Source: CAZKYP01 sp964556885
GTDB lineage: Bacteria > Planctomycetota > Phycisphaerae > Sedimentisphaerales > Anaerobacaceae
Length of the DNA stretch: 7,262 nucleotides
Assembly: GCA_964556885.1 (NCBI GenBank)
Contig: CAZKYP010000165.1
Location: 1-7,262, forward strand
Direction of reading: 5' to 3'
Position numbers and translations under genes: made by a program. The notes beneath the pieces were generated by a model. The model did not search any database. It had not been told where the DNA came from and saw only the letters and a program-made list of their open reading frames with translations. The number at the start of each line of letters is the position of its first letter. Position 1 is the stretch's first letter. Below, in pieces: positions 1 to 4,510 of this stretch.

Positions 1-1677
1 CGGCTGAAAACCAATCCCCGCAAATTAGCCGAAGAGATTGTGAAGAATATTGACCTAAGTGACATCTGCGAATCACCGGAGGTGGCCGGACCGGGTTTTA
101 TCAATCTGCGGATCAAACCCGTTTTTATTGCCTCCGGGCTGCTTGAAATAAACAAGAATATCGACAATCTCGTAATCGAAAAGACTTCCGAGCCGAAGAC
201 TGTTGTCGTCGATTTTTCCAGCCCCAACATCGCAAAACAGATGCACGTCGGCCACCTGCGAAGCACCATCATCGGCGACTGCATCTGTAGAATGCTTGAA
301 TGCCTCGGCCACAAGGTCATCCGCCAAAACCACATCGGCGACTGGGGAACACAGTTCGGAATGCTTTGTGCATATTTCGATGAGCGTATCATGAAACATG
401 ATGAAGAGGAATTGAGTCAAACGAATTCTGTATTTGGACATGAGCATATCGATACGAGTATAGCAGATATTGAACAATTCTATCGTGAAGCCAAGAAGCT
501 ATTTGACACCGATGAGAAGTTTGCAACATTATCCAGAGATTGTGTTGCTAAACTACAGTCTGGTGAATCGCGAATCATGCAGAACTGGAGAATGATTCGT
601 GGTGATTCTTTAGATCACTGTCAGCAAATTTACGATACTCTGAATGTGACTCTTAAATTAGAAGATGTTCGCGGTGAAAGTGAATATAACGATGACCTGT
701 CAGAAGTGGTAAGCGACCTTACTAAAACTGGACTTGCGGTTGAGTCGGATGGTGCGATTTGTGTTTTTCCGGAAGGGTTTAAGAATAAAGAGGGTGAGCC
801 GCTGCCGTTTATTATTCAAAAATCCGATGGGGCATATCTTTATGCGACGACGGATTTGGCGGCGATTCGATATCGGGTCAACGAACTGAAGGCTGACGCG
901 ATAATTTATGTCACGGACTCGCGGCAGAAGATGCATTTCGAGATGCTGTTCTCAGTTGCGAAAATGGCCGGCTGGGATGTAAGGCAGAAGACAGAGGACG
1001 GAGGACAGAGGACAGAATTTGTTCATGTTATGTTCGGCAGCGTTTTGGGTGAGGATGGGACGCCCTTGAAGACCCGGTCGGGTGAGAATGTTAAACTGAA
1101 AGATTTGCTCGATGAAGCCGTCGAGCGGGCGAAGGCGGTCGTCGAAGAGAAGAATCCGGACTTGCCAGCTGAACAAAAGGAAAAAATCGCAAAGGCGGTC
1201 GGGATCGGTGCGGTCAAGTACGCGGATTACACCAACAACCGCACGAGTGACTACGTATTCAGCTTCGACAAGATGCTTGCGATGGACGGCAATACGGCCC
1301 CGTATATGCAGTATGCATACGCGCGAATAAAATCTATAGAACGAAAGGCTCAAACAAGGGAAGTCGATATCGAGACCGAACTTGCTGGTATCAAAGATTT
1401 GGACCTGACAGAGCCGGCGGAAATAGACCTTGCAAAGTATCTAATTCGTTACGGCGAGGCGATAGAAGCGGCGGCCGCGGATTACAGGCCGAACTACCTG
1501 ACTTCATACCTTTACGAGCTTGCCCAGAAGTTCAGCGTCTTTTATACGAACTGTCCCGTCCTCGGCGCCGGGCCCGGCAAGAGGCCGACGAGGCTGCTGC
1601 TGTGCGATTTGACGGCGAGGACCATAAGGCACGGCCTGAGCGAATTGCTGGGAATCGAAGTTGTCGAACAGATGTGA
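1..1677 (+). CDS. argS: Arginyl-tRNA synthetase, partial (5' end outside window)
   Basis: Class I aminoacyl-tRNA synthetase that charges tRNA(Arg) with arginine using ATP in the cytoplasm. The frame is open from base 1, and its first residues (NPRKLAEEIV...) already match the ArgS N-terminal additional domain ('GPGFINLRI'). The GTG at 40 is therefore internal, and perhaps 20-40 residues are missing. Visible landmarks: the HIGH motif as HVGH (244-255) inside 'SSPNIAKQMHVGHLRST'; 'HIGDWGTQFG'; 'QKSDGAYLYATTDLAA'; the KMSKS-loop equivalent 'LKTRSGENVKL' (from about 1066); and a C-terminal DALR anticodon-binding domain (about 1287-1674) ending 'LCDLTARTIRHGL'. The 558 visible residues fit the family length. 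Two oddities: a 7-base tandem repeat is inserted in frame at 984-1018, and 361-720 is only about 39% GC by hand count, against about 56% in the flanks. No clear terminator follows; the next promoter is about 60 bases downstream. Confidence 0.97.
   Translation, partial: RLKTNPRKLAEEIVKNIDLSDICESPEVAGPGFINLRIKPVFIASGLLEINKNIDNLVIEKTSEPKTVVVDFSSPNIAKQMHVGHLRSTIIGDCICRMLECLGHKVIRQNHIGDWGTQFGMLCAYFDERIMKHDEEELSQTNSVFGHEHIDTSIADIEQFYREAKKLFDTDEKFATLSRDCVAKLQSGESRIMQNWRMIRGDSLDHCQQIYDTLNVTLKLEDVRGESEYNDDLSEVVSDLTKTGLAVESDGAICVFPEGFKNKEGEPLPFIIQKSDGAYLYATTDLAAIRYRVNELKADAIIYVTDSRQKMHFEMLFSVAKMAGWDVRQKTEDGGQRTEFVHVMFGSVLGEDGTPLKTRSGENVKLKDLLDEAVERAKAVVEEKNPDLPAEQKEKIAKAVGIGAVKYADYTNNRTSDYVFSFDKMLAMDGNTAPYMQYAYARIKSIERKAQTREVDIETELAGIKDLDLTEPAEIDLAKYLIRYGEAIEAAAADYRPNYLTSYLYELAQKFSVFYTNCPVLGAGPGKRPTRLLLCDLTARTIRHGLSELLGIEVVEQM
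984..1018 (+). repeat. Heptanucleotide tandem repeat inside argS
   Basis: Five consecutive 7-base units with consensus ACAGAGG: unit 1 GCAGAAG, unit 2 ACAGAGG, unit 3 ACGGAGG, unit 4 ACAGAGG, unit 5 ACAGAAT. In the ArgS frame this reads as the polar stretch RQKTEDGGQRTE, between 'AGWDV' and 'FVHVMFGSVLGEDG'. In typical ArgS proteins these blocks are joined by a short linker of about seven residues, so roughly eight extra residues appear inserted, in frame. Low-complexity peptides of this type (RQKTED/GGQRTED on one strand, SVLCPLSSVL on the other) are, to my recollection, a dispersed minisatellite-like sequence in several environmental bacterial genomes. That last point is from memory, not shown by this window. 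Confidence 0.75.
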
Positions 1678-1738
1678 TGCAGGAATGGTAAAAATACAGG
1701 ACGTTTGTCTGATATAGACTTTTAAAGCCTGGGAAATA

Positions 1739-1747
1739 TGTTATAAT
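1739..1747 (+). promoter_or_regulatory. Extended -10 promoter for mntA-hepT
   Basis: TGTTATAAT is a perfect extended -10 element (TGnTATAAT). No good -35 sits 16-18 bases upstream, which is usual for extended -10 promoters. A start near 1754 would give a very short leader, leaving the GGAG at 1758-1761 as ribosome-binding site 10 bases before the mntA ATG at 1772. This separates the toxin-antitoxin module from argS. Confidence 0.55.
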
Positions 1748-1771
1748 CCGGTATTTCGGAGTTTATAAGAG

Positions 1772-2077
1772 ATGGCTTTTTCACTCGTGCAGAAGATATC
1801 AAGGGATAAACTTGCTGATTACTGCAAAAGTAATCATATCAGGAGGCTGTCTGTTTTCGGTTCTTCGATTCGGGGCGAGCTGCGGCAGGACAGCGATATC
1901 GATATATTAGTCGAGTTCGAACAAAACCATACTCCCGGACTTTTTTCGATTGTACGAATGGAGATGAAACTTACTGAAATGCTTGGAAGGAAGGTTGATT
2001 TGAGGACGCCCGAGGATTTAAGCAAGTATTTCCGTGATGAGGTCGTACGAAATGCCGAACTTCAGTATCAGTCGTGA
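1772..2077 (+). CDS. mntA: MntA-type nucleotidyltransferase antitoxin (MNT domain)
   Basis: A minimal nucleotidyltransferase of 101 residues. The catalytic signature G-S-x10-D-x-D is intact: G30-S31 in 'FGSSIRGE', then D42 and D44 in 'SDIDILVEFE'; a third acidic position is D76 in 'KVDLRTPEDL'. In characterised MntA/HepT pairs the MNT protein transfers AMP from ATP to a tyrosine next to the toxin's active site and so neutralises it; that role is inferred here from family and pairing. The length is normal for stand-alone MNT antitoxins, and no membrane or secretion signal is visible. The start is supported by GGAG ten bases upstream and a promoter at 1739-1747. The 3' end overlaps the start of hepT, which suggests translational coupling. 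Kanamycin-nucleotidyltransferase-like activity on small molecules is the alternative, but the HEPN partner makes it unlikely. Confidence 0.9.
   Translation: MAFSLVQKISRDKLADYCKSNHIRRLSVFGSSIRGELRQDSDIDILVEFEQNHTPGLFSIVRMEMKLTEMLGRKVDLRTPEDLSKYFRDEVVRNAELQYQS
2039..2042 (+). promoter_or_regulatory. Ribosome-binding site selecting the hepT start
   Basis: GAGG lies inside the end of mntA, nine bases before the ATG at 2052. The other in-frame starts, GTG 2034 and ATG 2037, have no comparable site. Homologous HepT proteins typically begin close to the 'SREDRIRLQHML' segment, which also favours 2052. The resulting overlap with mntA is 26 bases. Confidence 0.5.
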
Positions 2078-2399
2078 AGACAGAATAAGACTTCAACACA
2101 TGCTGGACGCAGCCCTGGAAATCCAGCAGTACGTTCAATCCTCAAAGCGTGAGGACCTGGACGAGGACCGTAAGCTGGTTCATTCGCTGGTTCGTCTTTT
2201 TGAAATTATCGGTGAAGCTGCAAGCCAGGTTTCCGAAGAGGTTCGCGAGGGTGTTCCCGAGATTCCCTGGTTTGTTATCATCGGTATGCGAAACCGTCTT
2301 ATTCATGCTTACTTTTCAATCAACCTTGATGTTGTATGGAGAACTTCAACAGAAGATATACCGTCACTAATTAGAGAGCTAAAGGAAATTCTCGATTGA
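2052..2399 (+). CDS. hepT: HepT-type HEPN ribonuclease toxin (DUF86)
   Basis: An all-helical HEPN-domain protein of 115 residues and the toxin partner of the preceding MNT gene. The diagnostic R-x4-H-x-Y motif is complete: R80-N-R-L-I-H85-A-Y87 in 'IIGMRNRLIHAYF'. Arg and His form the RNase active site at the dimer interface in characterised members, and the Tyr is the residue adenylylated by MntA. Also typical are 'HMLDAALEI' near the N-terminus and 'LVRLFEIIGEAASQVSEEV' in the middle. Studied HepT proteins cleave RNA or the 3' end of tRNAs; the target here is unknown. The gene overlaps mntA by 26 bases, so the pair is probably translated in step. With catalytic and modification residues all present, the system looks intact rather than decayed. 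Length is normal for the family. Confidence 0.9.
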   Translation: MPNFSISREDRIRLQHMLDAALEIQQYVQSSKREDLDEDRKLVHSLVRLFEIIGEAASQVSEEVREGVPEIPWFVIIGMRNRLIHAYFSINLDVVWRTSTEDIPSLIRELKEILD

Positions 2400-2413
2400 G
2401 GATAACTAAAGGA

Positions 2414-2449
2414 ATTTCATCACATTGAGACTCGGAGCAAGTGTGAAAT
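2414..2449 (+). promoter_or_regulatory. Inverted repeat enclosing the yjbQ ribosome-binding site
   Basis: The arms 2414-2427 and 2438-2449 can form 12 base pairs with two single-base bulges on the left arm (T2420, A2424): ATTTCA pairs with TGAAAT, CAC with GTG, and TTG with CAA. The 10-base loop (2428-2437) carries the Shine-Dalgarno GGAG (2434-2437), and the first two bases of the yjbQ ATG lie in the stem base. It could restrain translation initiation or be a protein-binding dyad. Base pairing is read by eye; no energy was computed. Confidence 0.35.
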
Positions 2450-2858
2450 GAAGATTATCAGGGAAGATTTTCGCGTAAATACGAGAAGCCGCAACCAGAT
2501 GATAGACATCACGAGCCAGGTGAGTTCGCTGGTCGAGAAGTCCGGCGTCGTCAACGGAGACGTGATAGTTTACTGTCCCCACACGACGGCGGCGATAACG
2601 ATAAATGAAAACGCCGACCCATCTGTCCCGCATGATATCCTTTTGACTTTGGAGCAACTGCTTCCACAGGGCCGCTCCGGTTATCGACACTCCGAAGGCA
2701 ATTCCGATTCGCATTGTAAAAGCTCGCTCATCGGCTGCAGCGAGCAAGTTCTTATAGAAGACAAATCGTTGGTGCTTGGTACATGGCAGGGAATATATTT
2801 CTGTGAGTTCGACGGGCCCCGCAGCAGGAAAGTTCACGTCCAGATCCGGGGCGAATAG
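2448..2858 (+). CDS. yjbQ: YjbQ/UPF0047 family protein
   Basis: Full-length 136-residue member of the UPF0047/YjbQ family, a small trimeric beta-rich cytoplasmic protein. E. coli YjbQ has weak thiamine-phosphate-synthase-like activity, and the family is sometimes labelled 'secondary thiamine-phosphate synthase'; the true physiological role is unsettled. Conserved blocks are all present: 'PHTTAAITINENADP' (44-58), 'HSEGNSDSH' (81-89) with the His residues thought to bind metal or ligand, and the C-terminal 'GTWQGIYFCEFDGPR' (111-125). The ATG at 2448 has GGAG ten bases upstream, within a hairpin loop. It begins 48 bases after hepT on the same strand without an evident promoter, so read-through from the toxin-antitoxin promoter is possible, although no functional link is known. 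Confidence 0.93.
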   Translation: MKIIREDFRVNTRSRNQMIDITSQVSSLVEKSGVVNGDVIVYCPHTTAAITINENADPSVPHDILLTLEQLLPQGRSGYRHSEGNSDSHCKSSLIGCSEQVLIEDKSLVLGTWQGIYFCEFDGPRSRKVHVQIRGE

Positions 2859-2920
2859 AAGTTCATTACGGTTCCGAAATTCGAATTCCCGCAGGATATT
2901 CGGGGGATTAATTTGCGAAT

Positions 2921-2980
2921 AAAAAAGGCGAGGTGGTGGAACCGGCTGGGGGGGAGACCGGTGGACCACACTGCCTCGCC
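2921..2980 (-). terminator. Strong intrinsic terminator, minus strand
   Basis: Read on the minus strand, a 7-bp GC-rich stem GGCGAGG/CCTCGCC (2974-2980 with 2927-2933) runs straight into six T's (2926-2921). The apical part is further structured: TGGT/ACCA (2934-2937 with 2965-2968) and ACCGG/CCGGT (2941-2945 with 2958-2962), closing a purine-rich loop. On the plus strand no T-tract follows the stem, so it does not look like the terminator of yjbQ, which ends 62 bases to the left. Confidence 0.6.
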
Positions 2981-2991
2981 GAGGTCTAATA

Positions 2992-3008
2992 ACTGCTTAA
3001 TAAGCAGT
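2992..3008. repeat. 17-base perfect palindrome
   Basis: ACTGCTTAATAAGCAGT: 7-base arms around a 3-base centre (AAT). As RNA it makes a compact hairpin 12 bases upstream of the minus-strand terminator stem; as DNA it resembles a regulator-binding dyad. Confidence 0.5.
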
Positions 3009-3156
3009 AAAGCTTCAATTGGTAGAAAAAGCCTGTAAAACTGTCCTTAAAAAATCGCTTGGCAAACTAACACTTCCCTGGAAATCTGTCAAACAAAAAA
3101 CCCCGAAAATTTCTCCATGAAAATATATATCGACCCTGCCCATCCTTAATTAAAGT

Positions 3157-3185
3157 AGTATACAAGTTTTTATTGAAAAAATCAA
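3157..3185 (-). promoter_or_regulatory. Sigma70-like promoter, minus strand
   Basis: On the minus strand, -35 TTGATT (3185-3180, four of six consensus positions) and -10 TATACT (3162-3157, five of six) are separated by exactly 17 bases. The predicted start is near 3150, directed leftward into the candidate RNA that ends at the 2921 terminator. Confidence 0.35.
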
Positions 3186-3274
3186 GCCTAAAATCACGAT
3201 TTTTGATTTTTTTATGAACAACCCGATAACCTTGATGAGTCTGTAACTCAGGTCTGCATTTTAGTTTTATTTTG

Positions 3275-3289
3275 TTGCGCATTGCGCAA
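3275..3289. repeat. 15-base perfect palindrome
   Basis: TTGCGCATTGCGCAA: 7-base arms with a single central base. Beyond one mismatched pair, TTT on the left and AAA on the right continue the symmetry, giving a near-palindrome of 23 bases (3271-3293). It lies about 75 bases upstream of the yggS -10 element and is GC-rich within an AT-rich gap, so an operator site is plausible. Which regulator would bind is not known. Confidence 0.4.
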
Positions 3290-3363
3290 TAAATGAATTT
3301 TTAATAAACCTAATTGAGTAAGGGATTTCGTTCATTTGTTGAGTAGGAAACGCCTAAAATCTG

Positions 3364-3372
3364 TGATATAAT
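3364..3372 (+). promoter_or_regulatory. Extended -10 promoter for yggS
   Basis: TGATATAAT matches TGnTATAAT exactly, like the element before mntA. No good -35 is correctly spaced. A start near 3379 would leave an untranslated leader of about 93 bases before the yggS ATG. Confidence 0.45.
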
Positions 3373-3471
3373 TGTTTTTATACTGGTAAATGTCCTTATA
3401 GACTGATATTTTGACTATGTCTCTGAATCGATATTGATTTGTTATGCGCTATGGTTTTGGATTAGAGTTTG

Positions 3472-4194
3472 ATGGCTAAGATTGCTGATAGAGTAAAACA
3501 GGTAAAAGACACGATTAACTCGGCCTGTGCGAGTACCGGGCGAGATCCGAGCGATGTAAAACTTGTTGTCGTTACCAAGTCAGCCGAGATTGAGGCCGTG
3601 AGAGAGGTTCTCAGTCTTGGTATGACCGAGCTGGGTGAAAACAGGGTCCAGCAACTGAAAAAAGTTTCGGCTCAGATAGTCGAGTTTATGCAGGAAAAAG
3701 AGAGCGATTTGACTATACCAAAAGAGGTGCACTGGCACATGATCGGCCACCTTCAGCGCAACAAGGTGCGGCAGGTATTGCCGATAGCGTCGTTGATACA
3801 TACGGTAGATACGCTTCGACTGGCCGAAGAGATAAACACCTCGGCAGCGAAGCTGAACCTGTGTCCAAGAGTGCTCCTGCAGGTAAATACGTCCAACGAA
3901 TCTCAGAAGTACGGTGTTCCGGTTGGGGCTGCGGTACATCTGGCCGAGCAGATAGAGACCCTGCCGAATCTGAAACTGTCCGGCCTGATGACGATGGCGC
4001 CTTTGACTCATAATAAGGATGTTGTCCGGGCCTGTTTTGTCAGGGCGAGGGAATTGTTCGTAGAGATGCGCGGCGAAAAAATTGTCGGCGGCCAATTCAC
4101 GGAATTGAGCATGGGAATGAGCTCAGACTACGAGATTGCCGTGGAGGAGGGTGCTACCATCCTACGCATAGGTTCAGCCATCTTCGCAGGTTGA
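3472..4194 (+). CDS. yggS: YggS/PLPBP family pyridoxal-phosphate homeostasis protein
   Basis: A 240-residue, single-domain TIM-barrel protein of the YggS/PROSC (PLPBP) family. It binds pyridoxal 5'-phosphate, has no known enzymatic turnover, and buffers PLP supply and amino-acid/keto-acid balance in the cytoplasm. Family signatures are intact: the PLP-binding lysine K36 in 'LVVVTKS'; 'ELGENRVQQ' (53-61); the PROSITE-like 'WHMIGHLQRNK' (88-98); 'LLQVNTSNESQKYG' (135-148); and 'LSMGMSSDYEIAVEEG' (212-227) followed by 'LRIGSAIF' for the phosphate site. ATG 3472 is preferred over the TTG just before it. The Shine-Dalgarno sequence is weak (TAGAG). The gene stands alone here, with long gaps on both sides, rather than in the proC/yggT-type clusters seen in other bacteria. 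An extended -10 element lies about 100 bases upstream. Confidence 0.96.
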   Translation: MAKIADRVKQVKDTINSACASTGRDPSDVKLVVVTKSAEIEAVREVLSLGMTELGENRVQQLKKVSAQIVEFMQEKESDLTIPKEVHWHMIGHLQRNKVRQVLPIASLIHTVDTLRLAEEINTSAAKLNLCPRVLLQVNTSNESQKYGVPVGAAVHLAEQIETLPNLKLSGLMTMAPLTHNKDVVRACFVRARELFVEMRGEKIVGGQFTELSMGMSSDYEIAVEEGATILRIGSAIFAG

Positions 4195-4376
4195 TTTTAA
4201 TTGTTATAGGACAATCCTTCGCCGGTATATTTTAAAATTCATGCCGCTGTAATTTTACTATTCAGCCCCCGGATTTAACCTGTATATATAAATAAACACG
4301 ATTTTTGGCAAAGTAAAATCATACCCTTAAAAAAACCGATATATATTCGGCACAAAACATACAGGCGATACCGTTG

Positions 4377-4397
4377 TCCGGACCTTTTTGGTCTGGA
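4377..4397 (+). repeat. Hairpin with T5 loop
   Basis: TCCGGACC (4377-4384) pairs with GGTCTGGA (4390-4397) over eight positions, one being a G-T pair, closing a TTTTT loop. The same TCCGG can alternatively pair with CCGGA at 4403-4407, so two exclusive folds exist. It lies 113 bases before the phosphatase ATG. Confidence 0.5.
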
Positions 4398-4442
4398 AAA
4401 GGCCGGATTAATGCAAAGTCCCCTCTTTAACAAGCCGAAAAT

Positions 4443-4475
4443 AACCTGGGCTTATATGGGAACCGGGTTTTTATT
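4443..4475 (+). terminator. Possible intrinsic terminator between yggS and phosphatase gene
   Basis: AACCTGG (4443-4449) pairs with CCGGGTT (4463-4469), seven pairs including one T-G, with a 13-base loop, followed by TTTATT. It overlaps the rival AAGCC/GGCTT helix at G4449. It could end yggS transcripts, about 270 bases beyond its stop, or act as an attenuator in front of the phosphatase gene. Confidence 0.35.
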
Positions 4476-4483
4476 CATGGTCT

Positions 4484-4489
4484 TATAAT
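4484..4489 (+). promoter_or_regulatory. Possible -10 element for the phosphatase gene
   Basis: A perfect TATAAT lies 21 bases before the ATG at 4511, but there is no recognisable -35 and no extended TG. If used, the leader would be about 15 bases and would contain only the AAAAGG ribosome-binding site (4497-4502), leaving the upstream hairpins untranscribed from this promoter. Confidence 0.3.
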
Positions 4490-4510
4490 AAAAAATAAAA
4501 GGCATACAGT

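Larger units (their letters stand above)
2921..3150 (-). ncRNA. Candidate small RNA (or short mRNA) of about 230 nt
   Basis: This is bounded by a promoter-like pair (TTGATT, 17-base spacer, TATACT) at 3185-3157 and by the intrinsic terminator ending at 2921, both on the minus strand. In between are a 17-base perfect hairpin (3008-2992) and no recognisable protein family. I do not recognise it as 6S, SRP, tmRNA or RNase P RNA: the conserved SRP GGAAGG-type loop, the tmRNA tag and the closing helix of 6S are not found. The transcript contains one short frame, 3143-3015, encoding 42 residues from an ATG only about 7 bases after the predicted 5' end (MGRVDIYF...LQAFSTN). It could be a leaderless small protein or chance. 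The unit is inferred only from signals. Confidence 0.25.
2859..3471. other. Gene-poor, AT-rich intergenic region between yjbQ and yggS
   Basis: About 610 bases with no convincing protein gene on either strand. Contents, left to right: a minus-strand intrinsic terminator (2921-2980), a 17-base palindrome (2992-3008), a minus-strand sigma70-like promoter (3157-3185), a 15-base palindrome (3275-3289) and an extended -10 promoter (3364-3372) directed at yggS. The part from about 3040 to 3470 is clearly richer in A+T than the neighbouring genes. The terminator orientation implies transcription of the minus strand of this gap. Confidence 0.6.
4195..4510. other. Structured intergenic region upstream of the phosphatase gene
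   Basis: About 315 bases with no coding frame I can support. The first half is AT-rich and largely featureless. From 4329 on there is a series of potential helices: A-tract plus CC (4329-4337) able to pair with GGGTTTTT near 4465-4472; CCGA/TCGG (4336-4350); an 8-bp hairpin (4377-4397); AAGCC/GGCTT (4432-4436 with 4449-4453); and a T-tailed stem (4443-4472). Several are mutually exclusive, as in attenuators or riboswitches. A TATAAT follows at 4484. Confidence 0.45.

Noticed and set aside
40..42. GTG as the start of argS
   Set aside because: The frame is open upstream to base 1 and the upstream residues continue the ArgS N-terminal domain, so the true start lies outside the window.
2406..2969. 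187-codon open frame on the minus strand opposite yjbQ
   Set aside because: It is the antisense of a well-conserved yjbQ gene and its translation shows no family features.
2927..2980. tRNA-Leu-like segment (GCGAGGTGGTGGAA at 2928-2941 and a 7-bp acceptor-like stem)
   Set aside because: There is no anticodon arm, no T-arm sequence, and no CCA or normal discriminator context after CCTCGCC. The stem plus A-tract fits a minus-strand terminator better.
3067..3282. A 71-codon open frame on the minus strand (MRNKIKLK...FPGKC)
   Set aside because: No ribosome-binding site precedes it, composition simply follows the AT-rich gap, the start lies inside a palindrome, and no family is recognisable. The predicted leftward promoter lies inside it, so that transcript would not contain its start.
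4307..4475. A bona fide c-di-GMP-I (GEMM) riboswitch
   Set aside because: Only TGCAAAG and AACCGGGTT resemble the consensus. The GGCAAA near 4307 is about 105 bases from TGCAAAG, far more than the family spacing, and the GAAA-loop hairpin is not in place. Kept only as a general structured-leader finding.
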